Positions 6,824 through 13,734 of a stretch of DNA of 64,000 nucleotides are shown here, piece after piece (the stretch's first letter is position 1; each line of letters opens with the position of its first letter). A program made the translations under genes and the position numbers. Source of the DNA: Anaerostipes rhamnosivorans (GTDB taxonomy: Bacteria; Bacillota; Clostridia; Lachnospirales; Lachnospiraceae). The stretch spans positions 2,704,001-2,768,000 of the forward strand of contig NZ_CP040058.1 in NCBI RefSeq assembly GCF_005280655.1, read 5' to 3'. The notes beneath the pieces are model-generated. The model had not been told where the DNA came from. It did not search any database and was given only the letters and a program-made list of their open reading frames with translations.

Positions 6824-7048
6824 ATGACTAAAAACGATTTTTCATTGCTTTTTGATTCTTCCTATAAAAAAGCCCTGGAGAAATACGCAAACAAAAACGC
6901 TATAGAAACTATGTTTTTAAACTATGCAGATGAAAATGGTAAAATTGATTCTGGCTCTCTTGCCGTAATGGCCATTATGACATCACTTGAAATGAACAAA
7001 GTTGTTCTTAAAACCGTTCTTTCAGAAGTCCTTGAATTTGATGAGTAA
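6824..7048 (+). CDS. small hypothetical protein on the opposite strand (74 aa)
   Basis: ATG 6824 follows GAAAGGAGATCTCT. The 74-residue product is probably all helical and slightly acidic (KKALEKYANKNAIETMFLNY). It is the only rightward gene inside the leftward operon, and its last 41 bases overlap the 3' end of the convergent gene at 7008-7370. The function is unknown. Its opposite orientation suggests separate expression, for example in the integrated state. Confidence 0.65.
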   Translation: MTKNDFSLLFDSSYKKALEKYANKNAIETMFLNYADENGKIDSGSLAVMAIMTSLEMNKVVLKTVLSEVLEFDE

Positions 7049-7370
7049 TTTGTTCACTCATTTTGTCAACGCTTTCACTCTCCCCCAAAATATTTTTTAT
7101 GTTTTGGGGTTCTTCTTCTGTCTCATTCAAGATTTCTTTTATCATTTCACCGCTTTTCTTCATTGATATTTCAAAGACTCTTTTCGTATCCTCTATGAAT
7201 CCTTCAATAAATTTTGTATCATCCGAAAAAAAAACAGGTGATCCCTCTTCGCAATTCATCAGGGCTTCAACATGTATTCTATTGATTAGTTCTGGAAGTT
7301 CTGCATAAATGGCATTCTGAAGATTTGTGTAATGATTAATTACATTTGCTGCTTTTAAGTCTTTTGTCAC
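7008..7370 (-). CDS. hypothetical helical protein (120 aa)
   Basis: The frame starts with GTG at 7370 after a CGAGGTGAG ribosome binding site. The product begins MTKDLKAANVINHYTN and looks fully helical and acidic, with no membrane segment. It is one of the first genes of the leftward operon. No family is recognised. It converges on and overlaps the small gene at 6824-7048. Confidence 0.6.
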   Translation of the reverse strand: MTKDLKAANVINHYTNLQNAIYAELPELINRIHVEALMNCEEGSPVFFSDDTKFIEGFIEDTKRVFEISMKKSGEMIKEILNETEEEPQNIKNILGESESVDKMSEQITHQIQGLLKERF

Positions 7371-7456
7371 TTTCTCACCTCGATTCTTATACTTGTCCTT
7401 CCACAGCCGGTTTACGTAGCTGTGTTAGATGTCTTTTCTTTTCCTGCTTTTCATCC

Positions 7457-7630
7457 CTATGCTGGTTTCTTTCCCTGGTCTTTTTGTTGCTCCCGTTTTT
7501 TCATTTCTTGGTACATACACAATACCTCTGCATTGCTTTTCATTAATAACAAGCTCTGCTTATCCATTTGTAAAAGGTTTTTCATTGTTGTTTCTCTCAA
7601 TTCTTCCTCTGTCATTTTTTTTACGTCCAT
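7457..7630 (-). CDS. small helical protein, first gene of the leftward operon (57 aa)
   Basis: ATG 7630 lies four bases after AGGAGGTGAG. A GTG three codons earlier is less likely. The product is short, charged and helical (MDVKKMTEEELRETTMKNLLQ) with a basic tail ending QQKDQGKKPA. It is the first gene after the strong leftward promoter at 7661-7689, the place where phages often encode an antirepressor, Cro-like or excision-type protein. No helix-turn-helix is clear, so the function is open. Confidence 0.55.
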   Translation of the reverse strand: MDVKKMTEEELRETTMKNLLQMDKQSLLLMKSNAEVLCMYQEMKKREQQKDQGKKPA

Positions 7631-7660
7631 TTTTCTCACCTCCTTGTTGATTACACTTAC

Positions 7661-7689
7661 ATTATAGTTTGTTAAATCATCTTTGTCAA
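7661..7689 (-). promoter_or_regulatory. consensus sigma-A promoter of the leftward operon
   Basis: On the minus strand TTGACA (7689-7684) and TATAAT (7666-7661) are separated by exactly 17 bases, a perfect vegetative promoter. It faces the first gene of the leftward element operon, and its -35 is six bases from the palindrome at 7695-7708. Confidence 0.85.
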
Positions 7690-7694
7690 CTCTT

Positions 7695-7708
7695 TTTAGT
7701 TGACTAAA
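7695..7708. promoter_or_regulatory. repressor operator candidate
   Basis: TTTAGTTGACTAAA is a palindrome (TTTAGT, two bases, ACTAAA). It covers the -35 of the rightward promoter and adjoins the -35 of the leftward one. It is the likely binding site of the XRE repressor encoded at 7749, which could then control both directions. Confidence 0.65.
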
Positions 7709-7728
7709 CTAACTTTTTCTGATATGAT
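7700..7728 (+). promoter_or_regulatory. promoter of the XRE repressor gene
   Basis: TTGACT (7700-7705) and TATGAT (7723-7728) are spaced by 17 bases on the plus strand, leading to the repressor start at 7749. The -35 lies inside the palindrome at 7695-7708, so autoregulation is likely. Confidence 0.7.
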
Positions 7729-7748
7729 TCATTTATGGAGGTGATAAA

Positions 7749-8180
7749 TTGAGTAACGAATTTAAAGAAATTGGACAACGAATAAAAGAAATAAGACAAT
7801 ACTTTGAATTAAGTCAAGATGATTTTGGAAAGAGAATACATATAACAAAATCGTCTGTTAGTTTGTTAGAATCCGGAAAAAACAATCCATCCGATCAAAC
7901 AAAGGCACTTATCTGTTCAGAATTTGGTATAAATATTTCTTATTTAGAGAATGGAACTGGTGAAATGTTCGTCCCGCCAGAGGATGAAGTTGCCGAATAT
8001 GTCTCTATGTTCCTAGAAGAAAAAAATGATTTCTTTGACTTGATACTTGCGACAATGCGATCATACAAGAACTTAGACCGATCAGGACGAGAGGTGCTCT
8101 GTAAAACAAGTGCAGATATAAAAGAACATATAATAAGTGAGTACTTAAAAAATGAACATACAAAAAAAGAAGACGATTAA
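7749..8180 (+). CDS. XRE-family repressor (cI-like)
   Basis: The frame starts with TTG at 7749 behind GGAGGTGA. Residues 7-62 form an XRE helix-turn-helix (IGQRIKEIRQYFELSQDDFGKRI, then SKSSVSLLESGKNNPS-type recognition region). The C-terminal 70 residues are helical and probably mediate dimerisation. There is no Ser-Lys autocleavage domain, so it would not be inactivated through RecA like lambda CI. Divergent placement from the leftward operon across a shared operator makes it the likely master repressor of the element. Confidence 0.85.
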   Translation: MSNEFKEIGQRIKEIRQYFELSQDDFGKRIHITKSSVSLLESGKNNPSDQTKALICSEFGINISYLENGTGEMFVPPEDEVAEYVSMFLEEKNDFFDLILATMRSYKNLDRSGREVLCKTSADIKEHIISEYLKNEHTKKEDD

Positions 8181-8305
8181 CTCGTCCCCTTTTTCTGCAA
8201 GTGCCTGTTAATAAGCACTAAAATCTGTTTTATGAAATGTTCGTCTGATTCGTCCATTTCTTGTAGTTTTTCAATAATTTGTTTGACATATGGGATGTGA
8301 TTCAT
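8177..8305 (-). CDS. short conserved-type hypothetical protein (42 aa)
   Basis: I chose ATG 8305 because GGGGGAT precedes it at good spacing; the frame is open to 8380 without a better site. The product (MNHIPYVKQIIEKLQEMDES to HLQKKGTS) is helical and begins like many tiny proteins found next to phage repressors in Clostridia. The last four bases overlap the 3' end of the repressor gene convergently. The function is unknown. Confidence 0.5.
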   Translation of the reverse strand: MNHIPYVKQIIEKLQEMDESDEHFIKQILVLINRHLQKKGTS

Positions 8306-8387
8306 TGGCTTATCCCCCTTTTCATATGTGAAATTTATAAGATATAAAGATTTTACCATAATTTCTTTCTTTTGTGTCATATATACA

Positions 8388-8415
8388 TACGATTTCCGGT
8401 ATTCTGGAAATCGTA
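8388..8415. repeat. inverted repeat (10-base arms)
   Basis: TACGATTTCC (8388-8397) and GGAAATCGTA (8406-8415) are perfect inverted arms around eight bases. No T-tract follows on either strand, so an operator is more likely than a terminator. It lies between the small leftward gene and the second XRE gene. Confidence 0.5.
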
Positions 8416-8453
8416 CATTGAACCGCCACTACAGCTTGAAATTATGGTATAAT

Positions 8454-8651
8454 TTACTTATATTTGCTTATAAAAAGGTCAGTGATCCGTACATTTAAGG
8501 CTTTTGCTATTTTTTCTAACTGATCTAATGTGGGTGACTTTTTTCCATTCTCAATTTCGTTTAATGCGGTTTTTGTGATTCCAGTTAGATCTTGTAATTG
8601 CTTTAAAGTTATATTTTTATTGTGCCGTGCGTGCCATGTTCTTATTTCCAT
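8454..8651 (-). CDS. small XRE-family transcriptional regulator (65 aa)
   Basis: A 65-residue protein that is little more than a helix-turn-helix: residues 15-60 read TLKQLQDLTGITKTALNEIE then GKKSPTLDQLEKIAKALNV. This is the short Cro-like class. There is no ribosome binding site before ATG 8651, and a TATAAT lies only seven bases upstream, so the mRNA may be leaderless. A perfect palindrome at 8688-8702 lies where the -35 should be and could be its own operator. Confidence 0.8.
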   Translation of the reverse strand: MEIRTWHARHNKNITLKQLQDLTGITKTALNEIENGKKSPTLDQLEKIAKALNVRITDLFISKYK

Positions 8652-8658
8652 AAAACAA

Positions 8659-8664
8659 ATTATA
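8659..8664 (-). promoter_or_regulatory. -10 element placing the transcript start at the XRE start codon
   Basis: TATAAT on the minus strand ends seven bases before ATG 8651. A usual start point six to seven bases downstream would coincide with the ATG. No good -35 is present, so an activator may be needed or the promoter may be weak. Confidence 0.45.
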
Positions 8665-8687
8665 AATAAAAGTCAGTTTTTATACCT

Positions 8688-8702
8688 TGGTAAAATTTAC
8701 CA
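8688..8702. promoter_or_regulatory. palindromic operator candidate
   Basis: TGGTAAAATTTACCA has two perfect 7-base arms around one A. It lies in the divergent region between the small XRE gene and the HIRAN-like gene, over the -35 position of the XRE promoter. Confidence 0.5.
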
Positions 8703-8755
8703 CGATAATACACTCAGATGAACGCAGTTAAATTTCTACAATAAGGAGAAGTTTT

Positions 8756-9373
8756 ATGAAAAAACATAGCTTTAACAAAATAACTATAGTTGTTTTTGTA
8801 ATATGGACTGGCTATATCATCTACAATATGTCAAAAATAATTAAACAAGTTGGTTTTCTTCCAGGGCTTATAATCTATTTATTTGGACTCTTACTTTTTT
8901 GTGGCTCGACTCTCTTTTTCACAATGAGGCAAAAGAAAAATAGACCGAAGTTCGTTAAATCAAGACAGGATTTTGCATCGTCGGATTTCAAGCCATCTGC
9001 AAAGCCTTCAAAACATTTAACTTTTCACTTAGCTGGTGTAACTTTTCCTTGTTACAAAGACGGGGATTTTCTCCGGCAGGATGAGATTTCTGACATATCT
9101 GTCGATGATACAATTCACTTAGAAGAATATCAATACAAAGGCGAACCTGCATATTTAGTTGTTCCTGACAGGACAGATATGGATATCGGTGTTGTTCCGG
9201 CTCATGTTGCTGAAATGATTTCAAACGAATACGCATTTCATAAAGCAGAAGGTTATATAAAGAAAATCGAAGAAGTTGAAAGCGATAACCCTAAATTCGA
9301 TTGCGTTGAAGTCGTTGACATTAAACTATACTTAATTTCACAACGGGAATTAGATAAACTTAACCAAAAATAA
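8756..9373 (+). CDS. membrane-anchored HIRAN-like domain protein
   Basis: ATG 8756 follows ATAAGGAGAAG. Two hydrophobic segments at about residues 8-27 and 33-57 form a membrane hairpin. A basic linker follows (MRQKKNRPKF), then from residue 85 a domain with the HIRAN-like layout: HLAGVTFPCYKDG, then DTIHLEEYQYKGEPAYLVV and DIGVVPAHVAEMI. HIRAN domains bind DNA ends or stalled forks in helicases such as HLTF. Free membrane-linked versions occur in Gram-positive mobile elements, without a known role. It is transcribed towards the recombinase gene. Confidence 0.65.
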   Translation: MKKHSFNKITIVVFVIWTGYIIYNMSKIIKQVGFLPGLIIYLFGLLLFCGSTLFFTMRQKKNRPKFVKSRQDFASSDFKPSAKPSKHLTFHLAGVTFPCYKDGDFLRQDEISDISVDDTIHLEEYQYKGEPAYLVVPDRTDMDIGVVPAHVAEMISNEYAFHKAEGYIKKIEEVESDNPKFDCVEVVDIKLYLISQRELDKLNQK

Positions 9374-9378
9374 AAAAA

Positions 9379-9400
9379 CCGCCCGGCGTCAACCAGGCGG
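9379..9400 (-). terminator. hairpin terminator reading leftward
   Basis: The GC-rich stem CCGCC...GGCGG (9379-9383 with 9396-9400, extended inward by GG/CC) is followed on the minus strand by a run of seven T. It would stop leftward transcripts before the HIRAN-like gene; for rightward transcripts it lacks a T-tract. Confidence 0.5.
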
Positions 9401-9431
9401 AAATAAAATGATACTATTACCGGTCATGTCG

Positions 9432-9464
9432 GATATAATATCGTAGTCGCATACATATTATATC
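9432..9464. repeat. inverted repeat before the recombinase gene
   Basis: GATATAATA (9432-9440) and TATTATATC (9456-9464) are perfect inverted arms around 15 bases. The element lies 73 bases upstream of the recombinase start and could be an operator controlling integrase expression. Confidence 0.4.
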
Positions 9465-9536
9465 ATTTCATGAAGGCACCTGGCAATAGGTGTTATTTTT
9501 GTACTCTTTTTTAATACAATAGAATGAGGTGATATA

Positions 9537-11003
9537 ATGAAAACTGCTGCCGCTTACATAAGAGTCAGTACCCATATGCAGGAGGAATTGTCTCCTGACG
9601 CTCAGAAACGTCTTCTGATCGAATACGCAAAGAAGAATGACATGATCCTTAGCAATGAATTTATTTTTATGGATAAGGGGATATCGGGAAAGAAAGCTGA
9701 TAAGCGACCTGATTTTATGAAAATGATATCTATGGCAAAACAAAAGCCTGCGCCCTTCGATGTGATTTTAGTTTGGAAGTTCAGCCGTTTCGCAAGGAAT
9801 CAAGAAGAAAGTATTGTATACAAAAATTTACTTCGTAATAAGTGTAAAGTCGATGTGATAAGCATCACGGAGCAGACGGGTGACGGGATGTTCGGCAAGC
9901 TAATTGAGCGGATCATTGAGTGGATGGACGAATTTTATTCTATTCGCCTGGGGGAGGATGTTACAAGAGGCATGGTTGAAAACGCTATGCGTGGCAATTT
10001 CCAAGCATCACCCGCTATTGGATATAAAGTTGTCCGTAAAGGTGAGCTTCCGAAGAAAGTTCCAGAAGAATCAAAACCCGTTGAGATAGCTTTTAAAAAA
10101 TTCAATTCTTCCATGGGTTTTTTAGAAATCGCAAGATATCTAAATTCACTTGGCTATCGGACAAAAACAGGAAAATTATTTGAGGCAAGAGGAATTAAGT
10201 ATATTTTAACCAATCCGATCTATAAAGGTTGGCTTAGATGGAACTATAGAAATCCAGATGGATCAAGGAAATCAAAAGAGGATTGGATTATAGTGAAAGT
10301 TCCCGGATTGGAGCCCACCGTTTCTGAAGAGCTTTGGGATGCTGTAAACGAAAGAATAGAATTAATGTCTAAGATAGTCCCCCCGAAAAGCAAACCGTCA
10401 TCTGTCAAGCGGCATTGGCTTTCCGGCCTGATTAAATGTTCTGCTTGCGGGCGTAGTCTTTCTACCTCTGTCCACACTGACAAAAGATATGGAAGGATTT
10501 ATACAAACTTTCAATGTTATGGATATTTTAAAGGGAAATGCACTGTGTCCCATCAGGTATCCGAAAAAAAGATTGTTCCTATTGTATTGGCAATGTTAAA
10601 AGAAGACTCGCTAAAAAAAGACGTTCCATTCGAGATCCTGACAGATAACAAGAACTCTGATGAAATCTCAATCTTAAAGTTACAGTTAGAAAAAATAGAT
10701 ATGAAGGAGCTTCGAATCAAAGAAGCCTACAGGAATGGAATTGACACTTTGGATGAATACAAGGAAAATAAAGATATACTTACAAGAGAACGATCTTCTC
10801 TACAAAATAAACTTGAGTGTTTAAATGTCCCTGAAGAAGAAATGAAAGCAGATATGCCTAAAAGGATTGGAAGCGTATACGATATTGTTTCAAGTGAATC
10901 AACTACAAAGGATGAGAAGTATGCAGCTATCAATTCGATTGTTAAAAAAATAGTCTACAGGAAATCTGATGGAGAGGTTGACATCTATTACTATTATTCA
11001 TAA
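9537..11003 (+). CDS. large serine recombinase (integrase)
   Basis: A 488-residue large serine recombinase that integrates and excises the element at short attachment sites. The N-terminal resolvase domain carries the nucleophile Ser11 in AYIRVST and the catalytic Arg region WKFSRFARN near residue 80. A recombinase domain follows, with a zinc ribbon near residue 300 (CSACGRSL and a later Cys pair ending GKC). The C-terminal part has a coiled coil (about residues 375-425). Length and domain order are typical. ATG 9537 follows GAGGTGATAT. It is the last gene of the element and ends about 50 bases from the interrupted host gene, as is usual for this integrase class. Confidence 0.95.
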   Translation: MKTAAAYIRVSTHMQEELSPDAQKRLLIEYAKKNDMILSNEFIFMDKGISGKKADKRPDFMKMISMAKQKPAPFDVILVWKFSRFARNQEESIVYKNLLRNKCKVDVISITEQTGDGMFGKLIERIIEWMDEFYSIRLGEDVTRGMVENAMRGNFQASPAIGYKVVRKGELPKKVPEESKPVEIAFKKFNSSMGFLEIARYLNSLGYRTKTGKLFEARGIKYILTNPIYKGWLRWNYRNPDGSRKSKEDWIIVKVPGLEPTVSEELWDAVNERIELMSKIVPPKSKPSSVKRHWLSGLIKCSACGRSLSTSVHTDKRYGRIYTNFQCYGYFKGKCTVSHQVSEKKIVPIVLAMLKEDSLKKDVPFEILTDNKNSDEISILKLQLEKIDMKELRIKEAYRNGIDTLDEYKENKDILTRERSSLQNKLECLNVPEEEMKADMPKRIGSVYDIVSSESTTKDEKYAAINSIVKKIVYRKSDGEVDIYYYYS

Positions 11004-11040
11004 ACCTGATAAATGCGTGCTTCGTCGTACTACATACGCT

Positions 11041-11070
11041 ATTACTATAAGGATGACACAATGGGGATCT
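11041..11070. other. right attachment junction (attR region)
   Basis: The host-type coding sequence resumes here: GG ATG ACA CAA TGG encodes the Gly-Met-Thr-Gln-Trp opening of the SpoIID signature motif. The bases to its left belong to the element. The serine-integrase crossover is therefore probably within or next to GGATGACACAATGG. The left junction is outside the window, so the exact core cannot be defined. Confidence 0.55.
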
Positions 11071-11442
11071 AAGTATCTTGGCGATCAAGGATACACTCCA
11101 ATCGAAATCCTCAGATACTACTACGGTGAAAGTATTTATATCAATACTGCGGAGCAGATCTCAGGTATTCCTGCCTCCTGGCCGGGCCATGACCTGACTA
11201 TTGGTTCCACGGGTGACAAGGTACGCCAGATGCAGGAACAATTAAACCGGATTGCGAAGGATTATCCTTCCATCCCTACGATCCCGGTAGACGGTTCCTT
11301 CGGACAGCAGACAGCCGATGCCGTAAGGACATTCCAGAATGTATTCGGACTTGGACAGACGGGAATCGTTGACTATCCTACCTGGTATAAGATCAGCGAG
11401 ATCTATGTAGCGGTCAGCCGGATCGCGGAACTAAATCCATAA
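11053..11442 (+). pseudogene. 3' part of a SpoIID-like, peptidoglycan-binding gene cut by the element
   Basis: 129 codons remain in frame to TAA 11442. They begin with the SpoIID/LytB end motif (MTQWGSKYLGDQGY, then PIEILRYYYG) and continue with a PG_binding_1 domain (GSTGDKVRQMQEQLNRI, then PVDGSFGQQTADAVRTFQ). In intact relatives these are the C-terminal parts of a protein of several hundred residues, so the 5' part is missing and presumably lies beyond the left end of the element. The host gene probably acts on spore or forespore peptidoglycan. There is no ribosome binding site before ATG 11053, so the remnant is unlikely to be translated unless the element leaves. Confidence 0.75.
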
Positions 11443-11447
11443 AATCA

Positions 11448-11482
11448 AATAGGCAGCGGAACACTATTTCCCGCTGCCTATT
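11448..11482. terminator. bidirectional terminator between convergent genes
   Basis: AATAGGCAGCGG (11448-11459) pairs perfectly with CCGCTGCCTATT (11471-11482). It lies between the interrupted gene and the convergent MerR gene, whose stop codon is in the loop. T-rich stretches on both sides are short. Confidence 0.75.
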
Positions 11483-12252
11483 CCTTTCAATATCTGTAAC
11501 TCCAAAAAATATTTGTCTTTGGGCTGTCGATCAAAATAAAAATCAGTCTCAACTATGAGTCCTTCTTCATCGAAATCCACCGTATTACCTTCCTCAATCC
11601 TCGTTTCGTCCGAAACACTGCATTGGTACATGCCCTCCGGCAGATAAAAAATCCTGGGATCCTTAAGATCTGACTGCTGTATTTCCATAAATATATAGTA
11701 GAGATCCTTTTCGCCTTTTCTATAGCGGATCAGGCCCTGCTGATAAAACACAGTCAGTCCCAATTCCTGTGATAAAGAGTACAATTTTGTGATCTCACTC
11801 ATATATGCTTTGTCATCTGCAGCCGGATGTTCCCATGGAAGCGCAATGACCGCCCTCTCCCCAATGTATTTATCATAAATATCCCTGCCCCTTTTTCTTA
11901 TCTCATCAGACCCTTTGATCCTCTTTTCCAAACCGTCAATCTGAGACAATGTCTCCTGTATCTTTTTTGCCTTCTCCTCCGCCTTTCGGCGGCCGTCCTC
12001 CAGCAGGCTTTTTACATCTAAATGGCTCTCCTCATCCATATATTCCTGCATTTCTTTCAGTGGAATGTCCAATCCCAGACACAGCAGGATCATATCCAGC
12101 ATCAACATCTGCTCAATGGAATAATAACGGTACCCGGTTTTGGGATTTGTATATGCAGGTTTCAGAATGCCAATCCGGTCATAATATCTCAAGGATTTAA
12201 TGCCTACTCCTTTCATTCTAGAAACTTCTCCGATTGTCAGATATTCTTTCAT
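11464..12252 (-). CDS. MerR-family multidrug regulator (BmrR-like)
   Basis: A 262-residue MerR regulator. The winged helix-turn-helix is at residues 3-70 (YLTIGEVSRMKGV, then SLRYYDRIGILKPAYTNPKT and GYRYYS), followed by a dimerisation helix (about 75-120) and a GyrI-like effector-binding domain (about 125-260), as in BmrR-type drug sensors. ATG 12252 follows AAGGAGAAG; the longer frame to 12276 lacks such a site. It is divergent from a MATE pump across a promoter with the 19-base spacer typical of MerR targets, so it probably activates that pump when it binds a drug-like ligand. Confidence 0.9.
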   Translation of the reverse strand: MKEYLTIGEVSRMKGVGIKSLRYYDRIGILKPAYTNPKTGYRYYSIEQMLMLDMILLCLGLDIPLKEMQEYMDEESHLDVKSLLEDGRRKAEEKAKKIQETLSQIDGLEKRIKGSDEIRKRGRDIYDKYIGERAVIALPWEHPAADDKAYMSEITKLYSLSQELGLTVFYQQGLIRYRKGEKDLYYIFMEIQQSDLKDPRIFYLPEGMYQCSVSDETRIEEGNTVDFDEEGLIVETDFYFDRQPKDKYFLELQILKGIGSGK

Positions 12253-12263
12253 CTCACTTCTCC

Positions 12264-12294
12264 TTGACTCTCCCATTATGGGATACTTTATACT
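12264..12294 (+). promoter_or_regulatory. MerR-type promoter with 19-base spacer
   Basis: TTGACT (12264-12269) and TATACT (12289-12294) are separated by 19 bases instead of 17. The spacer holds the perfect palindrome TCCCATTATGGGA (12271-12283). MerR regulators bind such palindromes and untwist the long spacer. The promoter reads into the MATE gene at 12329. Confidence 0.85.
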
Positions 12295-12328
12295 TTTATT
12301 ATAACAGAAATGTGGAGGTTTTATCTAA

Positions 12329-13648
12329 ATGAACAAAAATAAATTTTATCAATTTGTGATTCCGTCGGTTTGTGCATCCATGGTCACCGGTTTATACTTT
12401 GTAGTTGACGGGATTTTTGTGGGGCGGGGAATCGGCTCTTCCGGACTGGGAGCCATTAATCTTGCAGTTCCCTTCATCTGTATCCTGACTGCAGTGGCTA
12501 TGATGATCGCCATGGGAGGTGCAACCATTACATCCATCTTTATCGGACAGGGCAATGACAAAAAAGCCGTTCATTCTTTCATGAACAGTATTTTTCTTGT
12601 ACTAATCTTTTCGGCCGTCATGACTATCATCAGCTTTCTTTTTTCAGACAGCATTGCTATGATCCTAGGTGCAAAGGGGAATCTGCTGTCCTTGACTTCG
12701 GATTATCTTCGTTACTATATCCTGTTCGGAGTCTTCTTCTGTATGGCCATGGTGCTTGCAGCGTTTGTCCGTAACGACGGAAGTCCGCGGCTCGGCTTAG
12801 TAGGCATGGCAGCCGGCGCGATAAGCAATGTGTTTCTTGACTGGCTGTTTATCTTTGTTTTTAACATGGGGATTCACGGAGCTGCCATTGCATCCGGGCT
12901 CGGCCAGGTCATTTCCTGTATGATCATGCTTCCCCACTTTATCGTGGGAAAAGGCCGGCTGAAACTGAAACTCCTGCCCCTAAAAAAATACTATGTTCTG
13001 GAGATCCTGCGCAGGGGTATACCGGAACTGATCACGCAGATGAGCCAGCCCATCACAATTTTCTGCTATAATTTAATCGTGATCCAGTATCTTGGGAATA
13101 TGGGCGTATCCGCTTTTTCTGTCGTATGTTATCTCCTGACCCTGGTATTCTCTATTTTTATCGGAGTTTCAGATGGAATCCAGCCGTTGATCAGCCGTTC
13201 TGTAGGAGAAGGAAAAAAGGAACTAGAGCAGTATTTTTTCCGAAAAGGTATTGTGATAAATTTTCTACTGGCTCTTTCCTTATATGCGGTGCTGCTATTG
13301 TTTGGAAAACCGATCATTCACATATTTAACAGGGAACCGGCTCTTGTGCGCCTTGCCAGTGAGAGTTTGTCGGTCTATGGTATATCCTTTCTGTTTGCCG
13401 CAGTGAATATGATCTTTACCACCTACCACCTGGCGTCCAAAAGAACGTCCAAGGCTCTGGTCATTGCCTCTCTGAGAAGCTTTGTTGTAAATGTGGCGTT
13501 TATCTTTCTTCTGCCCTCTGTCTTTGGACGGCAGGCTCTTTGGACCGGTATTATTGCCGCAGAAGCCGCTGTCACTGCCATTGCCGTACTGATGATGAAA
13601 AGAAAGCTAAAATCTCAGGCGTATAAGGCAACGGCAGCAGAAAATTAG
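12329..13648 (+). CDS. MATE-family multidrug efflux protein
   Basis: A 439-residue polytopic membrane protein of the MATE family with about twelve transmembrane helices in two similar halves. These proteins export drugs or metabolites in exchange for Na+ or H+. The N-terminal FVIPSVCASMVTGLYFVVDG and the following GIGSSGLGAINLAVP match the conserved first two helices of MepA-type pumps. ATG 12329 follows GTGGAGGTTTT. The divergent MerR gene and its 19-base-spacer promoter indicate induction by a compound the pump removes. It is the only gene of its transcript and is followed by a hairpin terminator. Confidence 0.9.
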   Translation: MNKNKFYQFVIPSVCASMVTGLYFVVDGIFVGRGIGSSGLGAINLAVPFICILTAVAMMIAMGGATITSIFIGQGNDKKAVHSFMNSIFLVLIFSAVMTIISFLFSDSIAMILGAKGNLLSLTSDYLRYYILFGVFFCMAMVLAAFVRNDGSPRLGLVGMAAGAISNVFLDWLFIFVFNMGIHGAAIASGLGQVISCMIMLPHFIVGKGRLKLKLLPLKKYYVLEILRRGIPELITQMSQPITIFCYNLIVIQYLGNMGVSAFSVVCYLLTLVFSIFIGVSDGIQPLISRSVGEGKKELEQYFFRKGIVINFLLALSLYAVLLLFGKPIIHIFNREPALVRLASESLSVYGISFLFAAVNMIFTTYHLASKRTSKALVIASLRSFVVNVAFIFLLPSVFGRQALWTGIIAAEAAVTAIAVLMMKRKLKSQAYKATAAEN

Positions 13649-13681
13649 AGAGGGTCAAAAAGCTTCTAGTATAAACAAAAA

Positions 13682-13715
13682 AATATCCATGGAATCAAAC
13701 GATTCCATGGATATT
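13682..13715. terminator. bidirectional terminator
   Basis: A perfect 15-base stem (AATATCCATGGAATC at 13682-13696 with its complement at 13701-13715, loop AAAC) lies between the convergent MATE and hppA genes. A run of seven T follows on the minus strand, so it serves hppA best. Confidence 0.85.
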
Positions 13716-13734
13716 ATATTTGTCTTCATAAGTC

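Noticed and set aside
9468..9743. Leftward open frame across the recombinase start
   Set aside because: It overlaps the well-supported recombinase gene and its promoter region and has no ribosome binding site.
10969..11052. N-terminal extension of the SpoIID-like remnant into the recombinase gene
   Set aside because: The extension overlaps the recombinase 3' end and shows no family similarity; conservation begins at the Gly-Met-Thr-Gln-Trp motif near 11051.
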